Program-made: the position numbers and the translations under genes
Source: an uncultured Alphaproteobacteria bacterium
Lineage (GTDB): Bacteria > Pseudomonadota > Alphaproteobacteria > Sneathiellales > Sneathiellaceae
Length of the DNA stretch: 52,757 bases
NCBI GenBank assembly: GCA_913062525.1
Contig: CAJXWA010000004.1
Coordinates: 1 to 52,757, forward strand
Direction of reading: 5' to 3'
Notes under the pieces: generated by a model
What the model was told of the DNA's origin: nothing
The model's input: the letters and a program-made list of their open reading frames with translations, nothing else
Databases searched by the model: none
In this document: positions 46,099 through 52,757 of the stretch, piece after piece
Numbering within the stretch: position 1 is the first letter of the stretch
How the letters are laid out: each line of letters starts with the position of its first letter

Positions 46099-47781
46099 GT
46101 GTCAACATCTGAAAAAATGAATGATCTTAGAGACGATAAAGAGCGATTTGTTGCTTTTTCGTTTGCCGCAGCCGATTTGCTGATCGAACTGGATCAGAGT
46201 GGTGTCATTTGCTTTGTCTCAGGTGCCGCTAAAGGTATTACAGGTAAAGATATTAAAGAATTAATGGGAATGAAGTTCGAGGATGTTCTCGACCCCATCG
46301 ATCGACGTGTCATTACTTACCTTCTTCAAAATATGTCTGAAGGTGAACGTATTAGCCCAGTGGGAGCACGGATGGCGAATACAAATGTATCGTCCATTGT
46401 TGGGGCGTGTAGCTTGCCGCGAACCCATGGTCATATTTATCTGACAATTAACGTTACGGGTCTTCCCGCAGCCCAATCTCTTTCTGTTAATCGGGACGGA
46501 GAAACGGGCTTACTAGATAAAAATGATTTTGTGAAACTTGCCAATGATCAATTATCCCTTGCCTCAGAGACTGGGCAAGAGTTGGAACTGACCTTGTTGC
46601 ATTTAGATAATATCCGCGATATGGCGGCGAATACTACAGAACAGGGAATGGATGAGTTCCTTGATAAGATGGGTGGTATTTTGCGGAGTTATTCATTTGG
46701 TGGCGATTCAGCTGGCCGAATTGATGGTGACAAATACGGCGTTTTACACAGTAAATCTTTTGATGGTAAAATCCTGCAAGACAAAGTTGAAAACCTTTCC
46801 GATGAGGTGTCACCTGGCCACGGTATCACAGTTTCTCCTAGCAGTATTGATCTGGATAAGGGACAATTGTCATCGGAAAACGCAAGCAATGCATTGATGT
46901 TTGTCGTGAATAGCTTCGTTAATACAGAAGACAAAATATTCTCAATTCAAAATCTCGCGGATGGTTTGCAAGGGCGCATGGAAAACACCATGAACCGCAT
47001 ATCGACCTTGAAGAGTGTCTTTCAAAAACATCAATTTAAACTCGTCTATCAACCGATTGTCGGTTTGTTGGATGAAAAAATACATCATCACGAGGTGCTC
47101 TGCCGTTTTAAGGACGGAGAGTCTCCGTACGAGACTGTGACGTTTGCTGAGGAAGTCGGAATTATTCTTGATCTTGATTTGGCTGTGGTCAAAAAAGCTC
47201 TGGATTATTTGAAAACATTTAAACCTAAGGGGGAAGACACGCCGAACCTTGCGGTTAATATATCCGGCCACTCTATGGAAAATGACCCCTTCATTGATTC
47301 GCTAAATGTTCTGCTCGACCAGAATAAAGACGTCAGCGGACATATGGGGATTGAGATTACGGAAACCAGCCAAATCAACGATTTGGTTCGCTCAGACAGA
47401 ATTATTCAAAATTTCAGGCAAAAGGGTATTCATGTCAGCCTAGATGATATGGGTGCTGGCGCGGCTTCGTTCCAATATATTAGGGCACTGACCACTGATT
47501 TTGTGAAAATAGATGGTGCCTATGTCAGGGACGTCTTGAACAACGATCGTGATCAGGCAATTCTGCGGTGCATGGCAAGGCTCTGTATGGATCTCAAAAT
47601 AGGAACCATTGCCGAAATGGTAGAGACTAGAGAACAAGCAACCCTACTTAAGCAAGCCGGTGTTGATTACGGGCAAGGATGGCTCTTTAGTAAACCTGTC
47701 GATGAGATAATTTCTCCGAAGGTAAAGCGCACAGTTTCTGTAAATGCACGCCGCAAAGGTTTCAAAACTGGATGGGGTTAA
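46099..47781 (+). CDS. PAS-GGDEF(degenerate)-EAL protein
   Basis: A 560-residue cytoplasmic protein with a PAS domain (about 15-110), a GGDEF-fold domain (about 130-270) and an EAL domain (about 305-545). The diguanylate cyclase signature is lost: the place of RYGGDEF reads GRIDGDKYGVL, so no synthase activity is expected. The EAL domain has EVL for EAL, VNISGHS, IEITET, SLDDMGAGAASFQYIRALTTDFVKIDG, IAEMVET and YGQGWLFSKP, so most metal-binding residues remain and cyclic-di-GMP hydrolysis is possible. No membrane segment. The start is GTG, with GAGGG eight bases upstream. Confidence 0.87.
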   Translation: MSTSEKMNDLRDDKERFVAFSFAAADLLIELDQSGVICFVSGAAKGITGKDIKELMGMKFEDVLDPIDRRVITYLLQNMSEGERISPVGARMANTNVSSIVGACSLPRTHGHIYLTINVTGLPAAQSLSVNRDGETGLLDKNDFVKLANDQLSLASETGQELELTLLHLDNIRDMAANTTEQGMDEFLDKMGGILRSYSFGGDSAGRIDGDKYGVLHSKSFDGKILQDKVENLSDEVSPGHGITVSPSSIDLDKGQLSSENASNALMFVVNSFVNTEDKIFSIQNLADGLQGRMENTMNRISTLKSVFQKHQFKLVYQPIVGLLDEKIHHHEVLCRFKDGESPYETVTFAEEVGIILDLDLAVVKKALDYLKTFKPKGEDTPNLAVNISGHSMENDPFIDSLNVLLDQNKDVSGHMGIEITETSQINDLVRSDRIIQNFRQKGIHVSLDDMGAGAASFQYIRALTTDFVKIDGAYVRDVLNNDRDQAILRCMARLCMDLKIGTIAEMVETREQATLLKQAGVDYGQGWLFSKPVDEIISPKVKRTVSVNARRKGFKTGWG

Positions 47782-47790
47782 GCCCAAATA

Positions 47791-47810
47791 CTCTGTCCAA
47801 TTGAACAGAG
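47791..47810. repeat. Short inverted repeat between convergent genes
   Basis: CTCTGT and ACAGAG flank CCAATTGA between the ends of the EAL gene and hutU. It could be a weak shared terminator, but the stem is six pairs and the T-runs are poor. Confidence 0.3.
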
Positions 47811-47828
47811 CATTCAGATTTAGATAAT

Positions 47829-49496
47829 TTACAAAATTGCTGGCAAGTTTAACTCATGTTCACGGGCGCATTCTTTTGCAATGTCATACCCTGCATCAGC
47901 ATGCCTCATCACACCAGTAGCTGGATCATTCCAAAGCACTCTCTCAATTCGTTTTGCAGCTTCGTCGGTTCCATCGCAGCAGATAACCACGCCAGAATGC
48001 TGACTAAACCCCATTCCAACGCCGCCGCCGTGATGGATACTAACCCATGTTGCGCCAGATGCTGTGTTTAACAATGCGTTGAGCAGGGGCCAATCCGATA
48101 CAGCATCGGATCCGTCTTTCATGGATTCTGTTTCTCTATTTGGGGATGCCACAGACCCAGAATCAAGATGATCACGACCGATAACCACAGGTGCGCTCAA
48201 TTCACCTGTTTTGACCATTTCATTAAAGGCCAACCCCAAACGGTGACGATCCCCAAGGCCTACCCAGCATATTCTCGCTGGGAGTCCTTGGAACTCGATA
48301 CGCTCGCTCGCCAAATCCAACCAGTTATGAAGATGTTCATTGTCAGGGATCAACTCACGAACCTTTGCATCGGTTTTTCGAATATCTTCCGGATCTCCAG
48401 ATAGCGCTGCCCATCGAAAGGGTCCGATACCTCTACAAAATAACGGACGGATATAGGCGGGCACGAACCCTGGAAAACTGAACGCAGTCTCCAGTCCTTC
48501 TTCAAATGCCATTTGGCGAATGTTATTTCCATAATCCACTGTGGGGATGCCCGCTTCAGAAAAGGCGACCATAGCCTCGACCTGAACTCTCATAGAGGCT
48601 CTAGCGGCTTTTTCAACGCCTTTGGGATCGTTTTGTTGGCCGTCTAACCACTGGGCCATTGACCAATTTTGCGGAAGATACCCATTTATCGGATCATGGG
48701 CAGATGTCTGATCTGTCACCATATCGGGCCGAACACCCCGTTTGACTAATTCTGGGAATATATCTGCCGCGTTTCCAACTAAACCAACTGACTTTGCCTC
48801 TCCAGCTGCTGTCCATTTGTCGATCATGGCAAGGGCTTCATCTAGTGTATCAGCCTTTTCATCCACATAACGGGTGCGTTTCCTGAAATCAATTTTCTCT
48901 TCGTTACATTCAACAGCTAGGCAGCATGCCCCCGCCATTACAGCGGCCAATGGTTGCGCGCCGCCCATGCCGCCAAGGCCACCGGTTAATATCCATTTGC
49001 CTTTCATGCTACCGCCATAATGTTGGCGTCCGGCTTCAACGAAGGTCTCGTAGGTGCCTTGGACAATGCCTTGGCTCCCAATATAGATCCACGATCCGGC
49101 TGTCATTTGCCCGTACATCATCAAACCCGCTTTATCGAGCTTGTTAAAGTGATCCCAGTTCGCCCAGTTGGGAACTAAATTTGAGTTGGCGATTAAAACA
49201 CGGGGGGCATCTTCATGTGTTTTAAACACACCGACGGCTTTTCCAGATTGAACCAGCAGAGTTTCATCACTTTCAAGCGCCTTCAACTGCTCCGTAATGA
49301 TATCGAAATCTTTCCAAGTTCGAGCAGCCCGACCAATACCGCCATAGACAACGAGCTCATTGGGGTTTTCTGCCACATCAGGATCCAGATTATTCATCAG
49401 CATTCGCAAGGGGGCTTCGGTAAGCCAAGATTTTGCATTTAATTTTGGGCCGCGCGGGGAACGAACTTCACGAATGTTATGACGAGGATTAGTCAT
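47829..49496 (-). CDS. hutU: Urocanate hydratase
   Basis: A 555-residue urocanase that converts urocanate to imidazolone propionate with bound NAD+ as electrophile. Signatures include [105 protein letters not shown] and [16 protein letters not shown] with the active Cys in [11 protein letters not shown]. The ORF track starts at a TTG whose own bases form the ribosome binding site (GGAGA), so the ATG at 49496 is the real start. It is the third gene of hutI-hutH-hutU. Confidence 0.97.
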   Translation of the reverse strand: MTNPRHNIREVRSPRGPKLNAKSWLTEAPLRMLMNNLDPDVAENPNELVVYGGIGRAARTWKDFDIITEQLKALESDETLLVQSGKAVGVFKTHEDAPRVLIANSNLVPNWANWDHFNKLDKAGLMMYGQMTAGSWIYIGSQGIVQGTYETFVEAGRQHYGGSMKGKWILTGGLGGMGGAQPLAAVMAGACCLAVECNEEKIDFRKRTRYVDEKADTLDEALAMIDKWTAAGEAKSVGLVGNAADIFPELVKRGVRPDMVTDQTSAHDPINGYLPQNWSMAQWLDGQQNDPKGVEKAARASMRVQVEAMVAFSEAGIPTVDYGNNIRQMAFEEGLETAFSFPGFVPAYIRPLFCRGIGPFRWAALSGDPEDIRKTDAKVRELIPDNEHLHNWLDLASERIEFQGLPARICWVGLGDRHRLGLAFNEMVKTGELSAPVVIGRDHLDSGSVASPNRETESMKDGSDAVSDWPLLNALLNTASGATWVSIHHGGGVGMGFSQHSGVVICCDGTDEAAKRIERVLWNDPATGVMRHADAGYDIAKECAREHELNLPAIL

Positions 49497-49519
49497 TCTT
49501 TTCTCCAATGAATAAGTCT

Positions 49520-51061
49520 TTAAGCATCGATTTTTATGTGAGGAAGGGACGCGTACCCAACTGCAGCGCAGAACTCACCAGTTTTGAGCAATTCTGCCGC
49601 TTTCTCCAAGTCAGGAGATAGATACCTGTCCTCCGCCACTGCTGTGATATCTTGACGAATACGGGCAATACATTTTTCAAGTTTAGGGCTCGTTTTATGA
49701 GGTCCCCGAAACTCAATTCCCTGAGCCGCGCACAATCCTTCAATGCCGAGTATCCGTTCAAGGTTGGCAGTCATTATCAACAATCGCCTTGCCGCGTGAC
49801 AGGCCATGGAAACGTGATCCTCCTGATTGGCCGATGTGGGAGTGGAATCCACAGATGCGGGATGTGCCATTTGTTTGTTTTCTGACATCAATGCCGCAGA
49901 AGTTACTTCAGCAATCATCAGGCCAGAATTCAGCCCAGGATTTGGAGATAAAAAGGCGGGAAGTCCGAAACTCAGTGCAGGATCAACCAACAGCGAGATC
50001 CTTCGTTGGGATATTGATCCAATTTCTGCTACTGCAAGCGCAATTTGATCAGCAGCAAAAGCGACAGGTTCAGCATGAAAATTACCGCCAGAGACAATGG
50101 ATCCATCTGATAGAGTTAAGGGATTATCGGTGACGGCGTTTGCTTCAATTTCCAACGTTTTGGCAGTTTGGCGCAATAAATCAATGACGGCCCCCATAAC
50201 TTGGGGCTGACATCGGATGCAGTACGGGTCTTGGACGCGGGTATCACCTTCACGGTGCGTTTCCCGAATTTCAGACCCCGCCATAAGGGCGCGAAGCGTA
50301 TAACCCGCATCAATTTGACCTTGATGGCCACGAAGCAAATGAATCTCGGGATGAAACGGCGCTCCGGATCCCATCGCGGCATCTGTGGAAAGGGCGCCAG
50401 TTATTAAGGCCGATTGTGCGCAGTTCCAAGCCTTGAACAAGCCAATCAATGCAAGCGCAGTAGAGGCTTGCGTCCCATTTATAAGAGCTAAGCCTTCTTT
50501 TGGTCCCAGAATAAGCGGCTTAATTTCGGCTCTTTGAAGCGCTTCATTGCCACTCATGTGAACGCCATCAAGATATGCCTCGCCTTCACCGATCATTACT
50601 GCGGCCATATGGGCAAGTGGTGCAAGATCACCGGATGCACCGACAGATCCTTGCGCCGGTATAAATGGAATGACGTTCTTTTCCGCCATAACCTCTAACT
50701 GCTCAATAACTTGCCAACGGACACCGGAGGCACCACGGCCCAGTGACAAAAGTTTAAGCGCCATTATTAGGCGGACGATATTCTCATCCAGTGGATCACC
50801 AACACCACTGCAATGAGACAGAATAAGATTTCTTTGAAGAGTTTCAGTGTCTTCTGAGGGTATCTTAATGCTGGCAAGTTTACCAAAACCGGTGTTTACA
50901 CCATAGACGGCTTCACCACCATTTGCTGCGGCGAGGATCAATGCAGCGCTTTTCTCAACAGCCGGTTTGACTGATCTCTCGATTTTAACAGGCGTGCAAG
51001 TTTGGGCAATTTTTCGTAAGTCGGCTAAGGACGCATTCCCGGGGGTTAGGGTAAGTGTCAT
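49520..51061 (-). CDS. hutH: Histidine ammonia-lyase
   Basis: A 513-residue HAL that removes ammonia from histidine to give urocanate. The Ala-Ser-Gly triplet that cyclises into the MIO cofactor is present in [43 protein letters not shown]-type [37 protein letters not shown] and [14 protein letters not shown] are typical. The ATG at 51061 has GGAG upstream and one base between it and the hutI stop (TGA-A-ATG); the track extension into hutI is rejected. Confidence 0.97.
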   Translation of the reverse strand: MTLTLTPGNASLADLRKIAQTCTPVKIERSVKPAVEKSAALILAAANGGEAVYGVNTGFGKLASIKIPSEDTETLQRNLILSHCSGVGDPLDENIVRLIMALKLLSLGRGASGVRWQVIEQLEVMAEKNVIPFIPAQGSVGASGDLAPLAHMAAVMIGEGEAYLDGVHMSGNEALQRAEIKPLILGPKEGLALINGTQASTALALIGLFKAWNCAQSALITGALSTDAAMGSGAPFHPEIHLLRGHQGQIDAGYTLRALMAGSEIRETHREGDTRVQDPYCIRCQPQVMGAVIDLLRQTAKTLEIEANAVTDNPLTLSDGSIVSGGNFHAEPVAFAADQIALAVAEIGSISQRRISLLVDPALSFGLPAFLSPNPGLNSGLMIAEVTSAALMSENKQMAHPASVDSTPTSANQEDHVSMACHAARRLLIMTANLERILGIEGLCAAQGIEFRGPHKTSPKLEKCIARIRQDITAVAEDRYLSPDLEKAAELLKTGEFCAAVGYASLPHIKIDA

Positions 51062-51062
51062 T

Positions 51063-52274
51063 TCAATCTCCGCGAATTGATTGGTAAAGCGGGTTGAAAC
51101 CCACACGATACGATAGTTCAGACGGGTGTTCTACGTTCCAAATGGCAAGCTCTGCCAATTTACCAACTTCGAGAACACCAATTTCGTTTTGAAGGCCAAG
51201 GGCTTGGGCGGCATTACGTGTCGTCCCAGTAAGAGCCTCTTCTGGTGTCAGTTTAAATAATGTACATCCCATGTTCATGGTCAGTAGAAGCGATGTCAGG
51301 GGGGATGAACCCGGATTACAGTCAGTTGCAAGTGCCATGGGCACGCCTGCGCTCCGAAGGGTATCAATGGGCGGAAGCCTACTTTCCCGAAGCGTGTAGA
51401 AGGCACCGGGCAGGATTACAGCAACGCTGCCCGATTGTTTTAAAGCCTGCACGCCGTCTTCATCCAAATATTCAAGATGATCTGCTGATAGAGCACCGTA
51501 GGATGCGGCAAGGGCAGCCCCTCCCAGATTTGAGAGTTGTTCTGAATGAATTTTAACGGGCAATGATAGCTCAGCTGCTTTGTCAAAAACCCGTTTAACT
51601 TCGCCTGGAGAAAATGCAATCCCCTCGCAGAAGGCGTCTACCGCATCTATGAGATTTTCAGCAGCACCAAGATCCATAGCAGGCAGGCAAACTTCCAACA
51701 GATACTCATTATTACGGCCAGCATATTCTGGCGGTAATGCATGAGCCCCGAGGAAGGTTGTTTTAATTCGAACGGACCGCAGCTTTTCAAGCTGACGGGC
51801 AGCGCGCAGCATTTTTAACTCATCAGCAATTGTTAAGCCATATCCCGATTTAATTTCGATCGTTGCCACGCCTTCGCTAAGCAATGCGTCAAGGCGGGGC
51901 AATGCATCTTGCACCAATTCACTTTCAGACATCTCTCGAGTGTTGCGGACGGTTGACATAATACCGCCGCCACTTCGTGAGATTTCCTCGTAACTTGCGC
52001 CTTTTAACCTAAGTTCAAATTCCCGTGCCCGATTGCCACCGTAGACAAGATGTGTGTGGCAATCAATTAGGGCGGGGGTCGTCAAACGGCCTTGCAGATC
52101 AATGCGTTCCCAACGATCGTCACTGTAAGTCGCGGGTAAATCTCTGGCAGCACCTATCCACTGGATTTTGCCGTCAGAGATGACAATTGTCCCGTTCTCT
52201 ATCAAACCATAGTCGTCAGAAATAGCCGGAGATAGTGTTGCTAAAGTCGTATTTATATAAATCTTCTCGGTCAA
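51063..52274 (-). CDS. hutI: Imidazolonepropionase
   Basis: A 403-residue amidohydrolase that opens imidazolone propionate to formimidoylglutamate. Metal-binding [65 protein letters not shown] and ATDCNPGSS are family signatures. The start is TTG, with AAAGGA about seven bases upstream. It is the first gene of the hutI-hutH-hutU unit and lies divergent to hutC, with the HutC operator about 40 bases before its start. Confidence 0.95.
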   Translation of the reverse strand: MTEKIYINTTLATLSPAISDDYGLIENGTIVISDGKIQWIGAARDLPATYSDDRWERIDLQGRLTTPALIDCHTHLVYGGNRAREFELRLKGASYEEISRSGGGIMSTVRNTREMSESELVQDALPRLDALLSEGVATIEIKSGYGLTIADELKMLRAARQLEKLRSVRIKTTFLGAHALPPEYAGRNNEYLLEVCLPAMDLGAAENLIDAVDAFCEGIAFSPGEVKRVFDKAAELSLPVKIHSEQLSNLGGAALAASYGALSADHLEYLDEDGVQALKQSGSVAVILPGAFYTLRESRLPPIDTLRSAGVPMALATDCNPGSSPLTSLLLTMNMGCTLFKLTPEEALTGTTRNAAQALGLQNEIGVLEVGKLAELAIWNVEHPSELSYRVGFNPLYQSIRGD

Positions 52275-52311
52275 AGTAGGTCCTTTAAGGATTGCTTTGT
52301 GTAGTCATATT

Positions 52312-52339
52312 GATATTATGTATAGACATAATACGTCAA
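52312..52339 (-). promoter_or_regulatory. HutC operator in the hutI-hutC gap
   Basis: TATTATGTATAGACATAATA (52314-52333) contains the same 18 bases as the hutF-hutG operator. On the minus strand TTGACG (52339-52334) precedes it, and AATATC follows at 16 bases, or TATCAA at 18, so it would sit between -35 and -10 of hutI. Over 28 bases the hutI and hutG blocks differ only at two places. Operator assignment is strong; exact hexamers are uncertain. Confidence 0.82.
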
Positions 52340-52443
52340 TCAAATTAATTGAAAATATTGAAAAGGTTGGTATCAGGGCCTTGATCAAGTTTACGAGATA
52401 CAGGTATGTTATTGTTTTAAGGGAATAATTTTGGGATACGTTC

Positions 52444-52757
52444 GTGAAAACACCTAAATTGTCGTCATTTCAGGCCATAAAAACAGATATTATGGCGAAA
52501 ATTAAAAGCCGGCACTGGCCTGTAGGCGAAATTATCCCAGGCGAAGAGCAACTCGCAGCAGATTATGGCTGTTCCAGAATGACAGTGAACCGCGCCTTGC
52601 GGGAGCTTGCTGAAGATGGAATAGTCGAACGAAAACGTAAATCGGGAACACGGGTTGCCCATCAGCCGGCGAGAGCCGCAAAATTACAAATTCCCATTGT
52701 GCGGAAAGAAATTGAAGCAAAAGGCGCCGCATACAGATACGCGCTCATAGAGAACAC
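52444..52757 (+). CDS. hutC: GntR-family histidine utilization repressor, 3' truncated
   Basis: An open frame running off the window end, so absent from the ORF track. It reads VKTPKLSSFQAIKTDIMAKIKSRHWPVGEIIPGEEQLAADYGCSRMTVNRALRELAEDGIVERKRKSGTRVA, a GntR winged-helix DNA-binding domain of HutC type (about residues 8-75), with the beginning of the ligand-binding domain. HutC represses hut genes and is released by urocanate. The start is GTG, with GGGA about seven bases upstream. It faces away from hutI across the operator, so it probably controls itself too. Confidence 0.9.
   Translation, partial: MKTPKLSSFQAIKTDIMAKIKSRHWPVGEIIPGEEQLAADYGCSRMTVNRALRELAEDGIVERKRKSGTRVAHQPARAAKLQIPIVRKEIEAKGAAYRYALIEN

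Noticed and set aside
49497-49508. TTG start for hutU
   Set aside because: Those bases contain the GGAGA ribosome site used by the ATG at 49496.
51062-51106. Extension of hutH into hutI
   Set aside because: The ATG at 51061, with GGAG and the TGA-A-ATG junction, is the normal coupled start.
1-52757. tRNA, rRNA, CRISPR, insertion sequence, prophage or toxin-antitoxin genes
   Set aside because: Read through all gaps and frames; no cloverleaf-like sequence, repeat-spacer array, transposase or phage protein was recognised. A tRNAscan or covariance search would settle the RNA question.

Overview
The window looks like an ordinary chromosomal segment of an alphaproteobacterium. It is AT-leaning by eye, gene-dense and mostly housekeeping. 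The lineage call rests on gene content and order: purN-purM-DUF2066-PerM-hdaA, ppk1-ppx beside rnd and aspS, class II DAHP synthase, PAS_5 and DUF2147 proteins, and a HutC-type histidine regulon. A marine Sneathiella- or Kordiimonas-like genus is possible, but I cannot fix the genus from sequence alone. I found no insertion sequence, phage gene, CRISPR array, rRNA or tRNA.

Layout. 1-936 is the 3' end of glmS. 973-4439 holds a histidine kinase, a FixJ/NarL-type regulator, a secreted GlcG/HbpS (DUF336) protein and a secreted ankyrin protein. 4463-6738 is the divergent hutF/hutG pair around a HutC operator. 6746-10319 holds small transport, membrane and sensory genes, including a membrane protein behind a near-ideal FNR/FixK promoter. 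10533-16420 is metabolic: GabD-like aldehyde dehydrogenase, glutathione reductase, class II DAHP synthase with a nicotinate phosphoribosyltransferase homologue, and dodecin. 16631-19038 pairs a free periplasmic Cache-like protein with a chemoreceptor. 19320-29580 runs through an MFS transporter, nadE-gltX-cysS with a small protein, cimA, a SPOUT methyltransferase with an alpha/beta hydrolase, and rpsD. 29779-32995 is a second chemoreceptor and a TerC protein. 32992-39067 is purNM facing DUF2066, then PerM-hdaA-SDR-DUF2147. 39171-47781 is ppk-ppx, rnd, aspS and an EAL protein. 47829-52757 is hutI-hutH-hutU facing the start of hutC.

How the genes connect. The histidine pathway is split between the two ends of the window (hutF/hutG left; hutI/hutH/hutU/hutC right). 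Both ends carry the same 18-bp operator inside nearly the same promoter-sized block, so one HutC protein probably controls both. Because hutF is present, the five-step route through formylglutamate (HutH, HutU, HutI, HutF, HutG) is inferred. NAD metabolism is represented by the PncB-like protein and NadE. Polyphosphate turnover is represented by Ppk/Ppx.

The most unusual material is the kinase/regulator/DUF336 cluster, which resembles the HbpS-SenS-SenR redox system of Streptomyces in composition. Next come the FNR promoter at 8302-8343, an inverted repeat that could mask a ribosome binding site at 9339-9370, the detached periplasmic sensor next to a chemoreceptor, and an SDR lacking the usual Tyr and Lys. 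No gene-free stretch exceeds 300 bases. The longest (19039-19319) holds only a hairpin.
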